A stretch of 13,524 bases of DNA from Flavobacteriaceae bacterium (GTDB lineage: Bacteria > Bacteroidota > Bacteroidia > Flavobacteriales > Flavobacteriaceae), in contig JALRDC010000146.1 of NCBI GenBank assembly GCA_023262245.1, forward strand, positions 1 through 13,524, read 5' to 3'. The translations under genes and the position numbers were made by a program. The notes beneath the pieces are model-generated. The model did no database searches. It worked only from the letters and a program-made list of their open reading frames with translations, and was not told the origin of the DNA. Below, piece by piece: positions 1-6,906 of this stretch (the first letter of the stretch is position 1; every line of letters begins with the position of its first letter).

Positions 1-1
1 C

Positions 2-2230
2 GACGGAGGAAAAACCTTTGAACAATTAAAAGAAAGGGATAAACATTCAGACAATCATGCCCTTGTTTTCAAAAAAGATGACCCAAACTACCTAATGATA
101 GGTACAGACGCAGGAATTTATGAAACCTATGACAATGCTGAAACCTGGCGGTATTTTAAAAACCTTCCTCTTACGCAGTTTTACAAAGTAGCAGTAAACA
201 ATGCGGCACCTTTCTATCATATTTTTGGTGGAACACAAGATAATGGTTCTGCAGGGGGTCCTTCAGCTACAGATGAAGCCCAAGGTATAGCAAACAAACA
301 TTGGTACAAAACCCTTTTTGCTGACGGACACCAATCCGCTACTGATCCAGTTTATAACGACATCATCTATGCAGAAACCCAACAAGGAGGGTTGTATCGA
401 GTAGACCTAACTACCGGAGAGCAAGTATCCATTCAGCCTAAAGCTAGAAAAGGTGAACCACATGAGCGATTCAATTGGGATGCACCTATACTCGTAAGTC
501 CTCATAACCCAAAACGCTTGTATTTTGCCTCCTATCGTGTATGGAAATCTGAAAGTCGCGGGGACGATTGGGAACCCATCTCAGGGGATTTGACCCGAAA
601 CGAAGATCGATTGACGCTCCCAATTATGGGAAGAAAACAGAGCTGGGAAAACGCATGGGATGTAGGCGCTATGTCTAACTACAATACCATTACTTCACTA
701 TCAGAATCCCCTGTTCAAGAAGGTTTACTTTATGCTGGTACAGACGATGGATTCATTCAAGTTAGTGAAAACGGAGGGGAGAGTTGGAAAAAAATTCCTG
801 TTACAAATTTAGGACTCGCAGCTCGCACTTTTGTCAACGATATAAAAGCTGATTTGTATGATCCAAATACGGTTTATGTTGCTCTTGACAATCATAAAGA
901 AGGAGATTTTAGTCCTTATTTGTTCAAGAGTACGGACAAAGGACTAACATGGCAATCCATAAGTGGGAATATTCCAAACCGAACATTAGTTTGGCGTGTG
1001 GTTCAAGATCACATTAAGAAAAATTTACTCTTTGCCGCTACCGAATTTGGAATCTACACCTCTCTTAACGGCGGTGAGTCTTGGCAAAAACTAGGTGGTG
1101 CACCAACAATTTCCTTTAGAGATTTGACCATTCAAAAGCGTGAAAACGATTTGGTAGGGGCCTCCTTTGGACGTGGGTTCTTTGTTTTAGACGATTACAG
1201 TGCCTTACGAGAATTTACTGATAACAATCTGGAACAAAAAGGAAAGTTATTTACCCCAAGAACTGCCAAATGGTTTGTGCCTAGAAGTAATGTGGGAAAT
1301 ACAGGCTCTGATTACTATTTTGCTAAAAATCCTCAATACGGGGCAGTATTTACCTATCATCTTGCTGATGAATACAAAACCTCAAAGCAAAACCGGAATA
1401 AAAAAGAAGCTTCTCTTAATGCCAAAAGAGCTGACATTCCATTTCCTGGGTGGGAGGCTTTAGATGCAGAAAAGGAAGAAGCAGCAGCTCAGGTAGTATT
1501 AAGTATACAGGACAATTCTGGAAATGTGATTAACAAAGTAAGTCAAAGCGCTAGCAAAGGAAGCTCACGAATTGCCTGGGACTTCACTCATTTCAATCCG
1601 TATTCTGTATCCGATAAAGCTTCTCGATACAATAGCGGTGGAGCTTTAGCGAAACCGGGAACCTATAAAGCCTCATTGGCATTAGTGCAAAACGGCGAGG
1701 TAACTCCACTAGATGGCCCAATTTCTTTTGAAGTTAAGGCCATACGTGAAGGAGTCTTACAAGGGATAGATCACGAAAAATACAATGCTTATTTAGCTGA
1801 TGTCACCCAACTGTATAAAAAAATCAGTGCCGTACGCGATGTACTATCTGAAAGTGGAAAGATGCAAAAAGCAATGACCAATGCTTTGAAGAAATCAAGC
1901 ATTCTCCCGGGAACGATAGAACCCAAACTTGCGGCGCTCAAGGCGGATTTAACAAGAATCAACCGAAGCTTATCAGGAAGTCCTTCGAGACGTGAAGTAG
2001 GGGAGCGCAACCCTGCTGGACTGGGGAACTTTATTTCTGATGCGATGAGAGGGCTTAGTAATTCATACGGACCTACTCCTCTTCATGCCAAAAGCCTAGC
2101 AATAGCTAAAGAATTATTTAGTGAATTAAAGGCTGAGGTTGAAGCAATAGCTCAAAAACGAATTCCTGAAATAGAGCGGGATTTAAAAGACGCAGGCGCT
2201 CCTTACATCATGGGTCAAGGGATTCAATAA
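2..2230 (+). CDS. BNR/Asp-box (VPS10/sortilin-like) beta-propeller protein, 5'-truncated by window edge
   Basis: Probably an exported beta-propeller protein of the 'glycosyl hydrolase BNR repeat / VPS10-like' family that is common in Bacteroidota; no enzyme activity can be assigned. The frame is open from base 2, so the ATG at base 95 is internal: an Asp-box start (DGGKTF) is encoded at 2-19, before it. About 742 residues are visible, and full-length relatives are usually around 1,000 or more. Asp-box repeats of the form S/T-x-D/N-x-G-x-T/S/D-W lie at about 125-148 (degenerate, DNAETW), 548-571, 764-787, 929-952 and 1061-1084. The GGTQDNGS and GRGFFVLDD motifs (the latter near 1170-1195) are typical of this family. 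After about 1200 come a linker, a beta-rich segment with a KPGTYK motif (about 1650-1735), and a charged helical C-terminus. No type IX secretion C-terminal domain is evident. It converges on the mechanosensitive channel gene and shares its terminator. The family call is firm; the function is unknown. Confidence 0.85.
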   Translation, partial: DGGKTFEQLKERDKHSDNHALVFKKDDPNYLMIGTDAGIYETYDNAETWRYFKNLPLTQFYKVAVNNAAPFYHIFGGTQDNGSAGGPSATDEAQGIANKHWYKTLFADGHQSATDPVYNDIIYAETQQGGLYRVDLTTGEQVSIQPKARKGEPHERFNWDAPILVSPHNPKRLYFASYRVWKSESRGDDWEPISGDLTRNEDRLTLPIMGRKQSWENAWDVGAMSNYNTITSLSESPVQEGLLYAGTDDGFIQVSENGGESWKKIPVTNLGLAARTFVNDIKADLYDPNTVYVALDNHKEGDFSPYLFKSTDKGLTWQSISGNIPNRTLVWRVVQDHIKKNLLFAATEFGIYTSLNGGESWQKLGGAPTISFRDLTIQKRENDLVGASFGRGFFVLDDYSALREFTDNNLEQKGKLFTPRTAKWFVPRSNVGNTGSDYYFAKNPQYGAVFTYHLADEYKTSKQNRNKKEASLNAKRADIPFPGWEALDAEKEEAAAQVVLSIQDNSGNVINKVSQSASKGSSRIAWDFTHFNPYSVSDKASRYNSGGALAKPGTYKASLALVQNGEVTPLDGPISFEVKAIREGVLQGIDHEKYNAYLADVTQLYKKISAVRDVLSESGKMQKAMTNALKKSSILPGTIEPKLAALKADLTRINRSLSGSPSRREVGERNPAGLGNFISDAMRGLSNSYGPTPLHAKSLAIAKELFSELKAEVEAIAQKRIPEIERDLKDAGAPYIMGQGIQ

Positions 2231-2246
2231 GAAGGCTTAAACAAAT

Positions 2247-2276
2247 AAAAAAGGCTGCACCTCGCAGCCTTTTTTT
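2247..2276. terminator. Bidirectional rho-independent terminator
   Basis: A perfect GGCTGC/GCAGCC stem with a five-base loop (acctc) is flanked by an A-run on the left and a T-run on the right, so the pairing extends through AAAAAA/TTTTTT. In either direction the RNA forms a GC hairpin followed by a U-tract. It starts 16 nt after the stop of the + strand BNR gene. The TAA stop of the minus-strand channel gene (2275-2277) lies within the T-run, so one hairpin serves both convergent genes. Confidence 0.9.
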
Positions 2277-3534
2277 ATGATGGATTTTTAATAGGGATGC
2301 TTGGACTCAATTCAAAGCATTCCAAAGAAAAATAAGAAGTTGAAGCCAAGAGATGATCGAACAAATCTGCAGAAATATGTTCGTAACTTTTCCATTCTTT
2401 TTCTTTGCTAAAAACATAGACCTCTAACGGAATCCCTTGGGCTGTAGGAGCCAGTTGTCTACACATAACTGTCATTTCAGAGTTGATCATAGGGTGTTTG
2501 TCCAAATACGCTTCCGTATAATGTCTAAAAAGACCTAAATTCGTAAAATTACGCCCGTTGATTAACAAACTTTTATTGACTTTTTCTTTACTATTGGCTC
2601 TCTCAATTTCTTCTTTTCTTTTTTTGAGAAAAGGAGCCAAAAGCTCTATTTGTTCCAAAGTTTTTAATTCTTCTTCTTCTAAAAAACGGATGCTACTAAT
2701 CTTGATTAACAAGGACCTTTTAATTCTTCTTCCAGCGGATTCACTCATTCCCCTCCAATTGATAAATGAATCAGAAATTAGTTTATAAGTAGGGATAGAG
2801 GTTATTGTTTTGTCAAAATTTTGTACTTGAACGGAAGATAGACTAATGGATATAACATCCCCATCCGCATTGTTGTTCGGCATACTGATCCAGTCTCCTA
2901 TTCTAACCGTATCGTTTACTGCAATTTGTACACTGGCAACAAAACCCAATATGGTGTCTTTAAAAACAAAAAGGAGTACTGCTGATAGTGCACCCAAAGT
3001 AGTTAAAAAAGACCCAATGTCCCTTCCTGTGAGAACAGATAGAATTAGAATACCTCCTATAAACCATAAAAAAATCATGAATACCTGAAGGTAGCTGTCA
3101 AGTGGCTTGTCTTTAAATGAAGTTAATGTTTTGAGGTAGTCATTCAATGATTTAAGCGTGGCTCTGATCAAAATTATTATGATTACAATGAGCAAAGCTT
3201 CTAGAAGGTTGAGAAGCAGACTCCCTAAGGTTTCGCTAAAGTCGGTAAATAATTTTGGGATGGTTTCATAGTAAAGAAACAACACAGGGAGGTAGGAAAG
3301 AATTTGAGGAACTTTATTTTGAATGAGAATGTCATCAAATTGAGATGAGGTCCGAGTCGCAATTTTCATAAATACACCCATGACCACTTTCTTGGTTATC
3401 CAGAAGATAATCCGACCTAGAAATAGAAATAAAATCAAAAGTAACAACATGGCTAGGTTGTAGGACCAAAACTCTGAAATTCCTCTTTGATTAAGGAGTT
3501 CGACCAGAAAAGATTTGAGTTCTAATATGCTCAT
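2275..3534 (-). CDS. ybdG: MscS-family mechanosensitive ion channel, YbdG (MscM)-like
   Basis: An inner-membrane mechanosensitive channel that would open under hypo-osmotic stress. The 419-residue length is close to that of E. coli YbdG (about 415). Hydrophobic segments at roughly 24-47, 77-92, 104-126 and 148-169 precede a pore-lining helix at about 173-195 ending in the FKD motif. The MscS beta-domain follows: VRIGDWISMP (210-219), ADGDV (223-227), VQNFDKTITSIPTY (237-250) and NWRGMSESAGRRIKRS (259-274). The last two blocks are hallmarks of the YbdG branch rather than MscS itself. The C-terminus is a soluble alpha/beta domain. The ATG at 3532-3534 follows an A-rich stretch without a Shine-Dalgarno, which is usual in Bacteroidota. 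It appears to be a single gene: upstream is a 76 bp gap to the decarboxylase, downstream the shared terminator. The family is well supported; gating properties are not known from sequence. Confidence 0.9.
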   Translation of the reverse strand: MSILELKSFLVELLNQRGISEFWSYNLAMLLLLILFLFLGRIIFWITKKVVMGVFMKIATRTSSQFDDILIQNKVPQILSYLPVLFLYYETIPKLFTDFSETLGSLLLNLLEALLIVIIIILIRATLKSLNDYLKTLTSFKDKPLDSYLQVFMIFLWFIGGILILSVLTGRDIGSFLTTLGALSAVLLFVFKDTILGFVASVQIAVNDTVRIGDWISMPNNNADGDVISISLSSVQVQNFDKTITSIPTYKLISDSFINWRGMSESAGRRIKRSLLIKISSIRFLEEEELKTLEQIELLAPFLKKRKEEIERANSKEKVNKSLLINGRNFTNLGLFRHYTEAYLDKHPMINSEMTVMCRQLAPTAQGIPLEVYVFSKEKEWKSYEHISADLFDHLLASTSYFSLECFELSPSIPIKNPS

Positions 3535-3579
3535 TAGTTTTTTTTATAAAATTACATTATTTATATACAATTTTCACTT

Positions 3580-3595
3580 CTTGGGATTCCCCAAG
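3580..3595 (-). terminator. Short stem-loop after decarboxylase gene (possible weak terminator)
   Basis: A 6-bp perfect inverted repeat (cttggg/cccaag, 4-base loop) begins 15 nt after the decarboxylase stop on the minus strand. No clear U-tract follows in that direction, so it could be a weak or rho-dependent terminator or just a chance palindrome. The remaining gap up to the channel gene start (3535-3579) is AT-rich, with no convincing -33/-7 pair. Confidence 0.3.
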
Positions 3596-3610
3596 CTTAA
3601 TAAAATTTTT

Positions 3611-5089
3611 TTAATCTTCCTCAAGTAGCAATTTTAAAGCGTTTTTTTCAATAGCTTTTATAAGTGCCACATAGTCTTTCGAATTGCTTTGCGGGTTCAT
3701 CAAGACGGCGCGCAGGTAACGTTTCCCTCCCATCATACAGGAGGTAATGTAAAAGGCACCAGAATTAATTAACTCATAACGTAAGGCTAACTGATCTTGA
3801 TCTGAAATCTGATCAGGTTTGTATTGAAAACATAAAATATTTGATTCTGGAACATAGGGGCAATGAAAGTCAGGATGATTATTGAGATATTGATATAGGT
3901 CTAGCGCTTGTTGAAAGCTGTTTTCAATAAAATTTGTAATGGCTTTTTCCCCTTCAAGGGCAAAGCTCCAAAAAAGTTTGGTTCCTAGTGCAGATTTAGT
4001 GCACTCTACCGTATAAGGCATGGAATCCATCCCAATCACTTCATTTTCATGAAATACATAACTTCCTTTTTGTCGAAAGTTGTTCCACATATGCTCTTGA
4101 TTTTTAAATAATACGGCAGTACACAAGGCAGGAACTCGTAACATTTTATGCGCATCCCAAATGACCGAATCCGCTTGTTCGATTCCTTTTACTTTGTCCT
4201 TATGAACATCAGAAAGAAGGGCTACCGCTCCGTGAGCGCCATCAACATGAAACCAGAGTTGGTGTTTTTTACAAAAAGCAGCCATTTCATCTAAGGGATC
4301 AAAAAGACCCGTAGAGGTGGCACACGCATTGGCAACTACAGCCATTACTCTTTTTCCTTCTCGCTTAAGTTTTGAATAAACCTTTTCCATTGCCTCTGTG
4401 ATGATGACTTCATTTTCATCAACCGGGACCGGAACAAATGCATTTTTACCCATTCCCATTATAGAAATCGCCCTTACTATGGAATAATGAGAAGTACTGG
4501 GTCCCATTACAACCAAATCTTGAGGATTGCCTTCCTCCCATGCATCGGGTTCTATAGCAGCGCGTGCAGCAGATAGGGCGGTAAGATTAGCGATAGAACC
4601 TCCATGGGTTAGTATTCCACTACCGTTTTTTTCTAACCTACTAAAATCGCATAAATCCGTTCCTTTAAACCACCCTAGTTGACGCAACATCCAATTCATC
4701 ATAAATCCCTCAAGTGTCGCTCCAGCGGGTCCCATTTCATAGAGCGAACTGGGATTGTTTATCGTACCGTGAATCCAATCCGGAATACCGGATAGATCTT
4801 GTGGAACTGCCACCTGGTGCCCCATGTATCTTGGATTTTTTAGGTGGTTGCTATGCTTGAGATAGGTGGTGATAAAAGAGCTTAGTCGATGCGTGTTTTG
4901 AAACCCTTTTTCAAATAAATTTTGAATTTCTAAAGCTTCTGCAATTTCTTCGGGGCTTTGTTGTATTAACACGTTGCTTCCGCTAAGAGCGCTTTCGTTA
5001 ATGTAATTTTCTAAAGCCTTTGCTACGATATTTTTAGCCTCTATAAAGGGAATGGAAGTTGGGTGTTCAAGCTGCTCTTTCATCATCAT
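3611..5089 (-). CDS. Group II PLP-dependent amino-acid decarboxylase (GAD/AADC/DABA-decarboxylase family)
   Basis: A cytoplasmic pyridoxal-phosphate enzyme expected to decarboxylate an amino acid to an amine; the substrate cannot be read from sequence. The 492 residues carry the full fold: an N-terminal helical dimerisation region, NPRYMGHQ (85-92), THGGSIANL (161-169), the PLP-stacking His201 in TSHYS, the pyridine-binding Asp283 in HVDGAHG, and the Schiff-base Lys315 in WDAHKML. Known members usually have NPHK; DAHK here is a mild variant. The context ADSVIWDAHKM and the following VPALCTAVLF resemble glutamate / cysteine-sulfinate decarboxylases more than aromatic ones, but this is weak evidence. 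Its first codons are three ATGs in a row, and the TGA of the upstream DUF983 gene overlaps the first ATG (ATGA), indicating translational coupling. The fold and cofactor are confident. The specific reaction could be on glutamate, 2,4-diaminobutyrate, aromatic amino acids or cysteine sulfinate. Confidence 0.88.
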   Translation of the reverse strand: MMMKEQLEHPTSIPFIEAKNIVAKALENYINESALSGSNVLIQQSPEEIAEALEIQNLFEKGFQNTHRLSSFITTYLKHSNHLKNPRYMGHQVAVPQDLSGIPDWIHGTINNPSSLYEMGPAGATLEGFMMNWMLRQLGWFKGTDLCDFSRLEKNGSGILTHGGSIANLTALSAARAAIEPDAWEEGNPQDLVVMGPSTSHYSIVRAISIMGMGKNAFVPVPVDENEVIITEAMEKVYSKLKREGKRVMAVVANACATSTGLFDPLDEMAAFCKKHQLWFHVDGAHGAVALLSDVHKDKVKGIEQADSVIWDAHKMLRVPALCTAVLFKNQEHMWNNFRQKGSYVFHENEVIGMDSMPYTVECTKSALGTKLFWSFALEGEKAITNFIENSFQQALDLYQYLNNHPDFHCPYVPESNILCFQYKPDQISDQDQLALRYELINSGAFYITSCMMGGKRYLRAVLMNPQSNSKDYVALIKAIEKNALKLLLEED

Positions 5090-5451
5090 TCTTTCGTGTT
5101 GTTGGTCGAGTAATTTGGATCAAATTTAAAAAAGAATCCTGCCCATATTACTTTTGAAAGGGCATTTATGTAGGGCATTAATAATATCAAGACTCCGCTT
5201 ATGATTAAAAAGTAAAATTTAAGTGAGCTCGATATTCCAGAAATCAACAGCAATAGATATACGGCAATACTTATGGCTACACCTAATCCATAAGAAACAT
5301 ACATCGATCCATAAAAAAAACTAGGTTCTATTTTAAATTGTAAAGAACAATTAGGACACGATTGATTTACTTTATTAAACTTACTGAGTTTGTAGGGGTG
5401 TGATTCAAGAAGATTTCCCTTTCTGCATCTCGGGCATTTTAATAAAAGAAT
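5086..5451 (-). CDS. DUF983 zinc-ribbon membrane protein with no canonical start codon
   Basis: A small membrane protein of the DUF983 family, function unknown. Its first ATG is at 5302-5304 (72 residues), but the same frame stays open to a TGA at 5482-5484. That extension encodes a conserved-looking N-terminus: KCPRCRKGN, then SCPNC, then EPSFFYGSMYVSYG. The two CxxC pairs look like a zinc ribbon and are a hallmark of this family, so the 72-residue version would be missing its first half. Between the upstream stop and the first CxxC the codons include ATC (5467-5469), ATA (5458-5460) and ATT (5449-5451) but no ATG, GTG or TTG. I have set the start at ATT, giving 121 residues, near the usual family length. 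Two hydrophobic helices follow (in the ATG-start numbering, about 5-25 and 28-46). The 3' end overlaps the decarboxylase ATG by 4 nt. The gene identity is fairly sure; the start is uncertain, and a sequencing or assembly error remains possible. Confidence 0.72.
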   Translation of the reverse strand: MLLLKCPRCRKGNLLESHPYKLSKFNKVNQSCPNCSLQFKIEPSFFYGSMYVSYGLGVAISIAVYLLLLISGISSSLKFYFLIISGVLILLMPYINALSKVIWAGFFFKFDPNYSTNNTKE

Positions 5452-5482
5452 GGCTTGTATTTTTTTGATCGTTTCTTTATTT

Positions 5483-5518
5483 CAAAAATACACTATTATT
5501 ATTTTTTATGAATTTCAA
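5483..5518 (-). promoter_or_regulatory. Candidate flavobacterial-type promoter for DUF983-decarboxylase unit
   Basis: On the minus strand the sequence TATTTTTG (5490-5483) fits the Bacteroidota -7 consensus TAnnTTTG exactly. A TTG (5518-5516) upstream could be the -33 element, but the spacing is 25 nt, longer than the usual 19 or so. Transcription would start near 5477, leaving a leader of roughly 25 nt before the proposed ATT start. It sits in the 113 bp gap (5452-5564) after the oxidoreductase operon. Such AT-rich matches arise by chance, so confidence is modest. Confidence 0.4.
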
Positions 5519-5522
5519 TAGT

Positions 5523-5541
5523 TAAAAAGAGTACTCCTTTC
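5523..5541 (-). terminator. Weak hairpin plus T-run at end of uronate/oxidoreductase operon
   Basis: About 25 nt after the TAG stop of the last operon gene, the minus strand reads aaaggagtactcttttt. This is a short imperfect A/T-rich palindrome centred on GAGTACTC and ending in a T-run. The predicted stem is only about six pairs, mostly A-T with one G-T wobble, so this would be a leaky terminator at best. Confidence 0.25.
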
Positions 5542-5564
5542 AGTTGCTTTTCTAGTAATAAAAC

Positions 5565-6905
5565 CTATTTAAGTGAATGTGCTTGTTTAAGAGCTGTTGT
5601 TGTTAAATGGTATTTGGTAAGCATGTTAGTAACTTCCCATTTAGGAAGTTTTTGTTTTTTAAAGTACTTGATAAAACGCCGAGTAACTGCGGCAAAATGA
5701 GCTTCATGTCCTTCTCGCAATTGATCTGGGATCAAAATTTCGATTTGTCCACTCCTCTCTTTAAATGATAAACCAGGATATTTTTTCGATAGTTGCTTCA
5801 TGATTTTTTGGAATGCATCAAAATCAAATCCTTGTTTTTTATTTATAAATAGGGTGGGGGTATAATTTTCATATTTGGTTTGAAGGATTTCTAGATCAGC
5901 TTTTGTTCCTCTCATTATTGAATAATGGGTATCTCCCGTTCCCTCAGGAGCTTTGAAATTCCACAACACTTCCACTTTTGCATGATGTCCCTTTATTGTA
6001 TACGTCATGGCTCCGTTCGCAAATACGAACAGGCTGTCGTTTTTAATATTGGGATCAAGGTATTTAGGAAAGCGATCCAAGTGGGTTACGTTTTTAAAAT
6101 CGGCTAGACTCATAGCTGTAGGCCATCGTTGAGCATCTAAAAGTTGTATGTCGCTGCGTTCTATGGCTTGCTCTGGGAAACACTCCCAAAAGGTAAGATC
6201 TACCAAATGCGCGCTAACATCTACCAAACCTTCTCCTTGTTGTTGAGTATCAAAGAACCAGGCAGGACGAATTAAGGGTTTTCCAGATACTTTTTTTGAA
6301 TAGTGATGAACAGAGGATTTTACAATGGCAGGTTCTTTTGGACTTCCTTTAATCAGTCTTCCAAAAACGGTTGCCTCTTGAGAAAGTTCTTTTTGAAGCA
6401 AGGTTGTGATTTCCGAACGTTCGGTCATGATATCATATATCAGAAGGTTTTGTTTCTCTGCGAGTTCAAAAGCTTTTTCCAAAGTTTGAAACTCTTGGGG
6501 TTGGATTACCATAGGTTTATCTGCATAGACATGAAAACCCTTTTTAATTGCATCGAGAATATACGTTGTCTTTTTTTTATTGTTTCCAGAAAGGACAACC
6601 ACACTTCCAGATTTTTCAGTCAAGAAATGCTCGTAAAAATCAGGTTTGTCGTAAACTTTAATTTTCCATGAGGTAGGCTGTGATGCTCTTTGGTTATACG
6701 CTGTAATTCGATTTAAATGCATCTCTAGATCAGTACCTTTAGGTCCGTAAACATGTACTTCAGGATCAATTTCATCATACATTATTTTCTGAACTAAAGC
6801 GGCATGAAAATGACCCGGGTCTAATGTGATCCAACGAATTTTATCTTCTTTTATGCTGCAGCTAAAAAACAGAAGAACTAAAAGAATGAGAGTAATCCGA
6901 GACAT
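5565..6905 (-). CDS. Gfo/Idh/MocA-type oxidoreductase lipoprotein with Oxidoreduct_C-like C-terminus
   Basis: A probable NAD(P)-dependent sugar oxidoreductase in the Gfo/Idh/MocA superfamily, anchored in the envelope. An ORF extends to 6986, but I prefer the ATG at 6903-6905. It lies one base after the preceding gene's stop and gives a clean signal peptide, MSRITLILLVLLFFSC, with a lipobox-like FFSC (Cys16). The mature part opens with ITLDPGHFHAALVQK (residues about 26-40), the usual opening of this subfamily. ADKPMVI (128-134) occupies the place of the conserved EKP, keeping the catalytic Lys. GEGLVDVSAHLVDLTFW (about 224-240) matches the G-x-L-x-D-x-x-x-H-x-x-D active-site segment. The C-terminal part resembles Pfam Oxidoreduct_C. 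The length is 446 residues. Substrate and nucleotide preference are unknown, and the N-terminus lacks an obvious GxGxxG, so cofactor binding should not be assumed. It is the last gene of the operon. Confidence 0.82.
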   Translation of the reverse strand: MSRITLILLVLLFFSCSIKEDKIRWITLDPGHFHAALVQKIMYDEIDPEVHVYGPKGTDLEMHLNRITAYNQRASQPTSWKIKVYDKPDFYEHFLTEKSGSVVVLSGNNKKKTTYILDAIKKGFHVYADKPMVIQPQEFQTLEKAFELAEKQNLLIYDIMTERSEITTLLQKELSQEATVFGRLIKGSPKEPAIVKSSVHHYSKKVSGKPLIRPAWFFDTQQQGEGLVDVSAHLVDLTFWECFPEQAIERSDIQLLDAQRWPTAMSLADFKNVTHLDRFPKYLDPNIKNDSLFVFANGAMTYTIKGHHAKVEVLWNFKAPEGTGDTHYSIMRGTKADLEILQTKYENYTPTLFINKKQGFDFDAFQKIMKQLSKKYPGLSFKERSGQIEILIPDQLREGHEAHFAAVTRRFIKYFKKQKLPKWEVTNMLTKYHLTTTALKQAHSLK

Positions 6906-6906
6906 A

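Noticed and set aside
95..97. ATG at 95 as the start of the BNR protein
   Set aside because: The frame is open from base 2 and encodes an Asp-box start (DGGKTF) and a KDDPNYLMIGTD stretch that continues smoothly into the repeats.
6303..6671. 122-codon open frame on the + strand opposite the lipoprotein oxidoreductase
   Set aside because: Antisense shadow rich in Phe/Cys from reverse-complemented Lys/Glu codons; no family resemblance.
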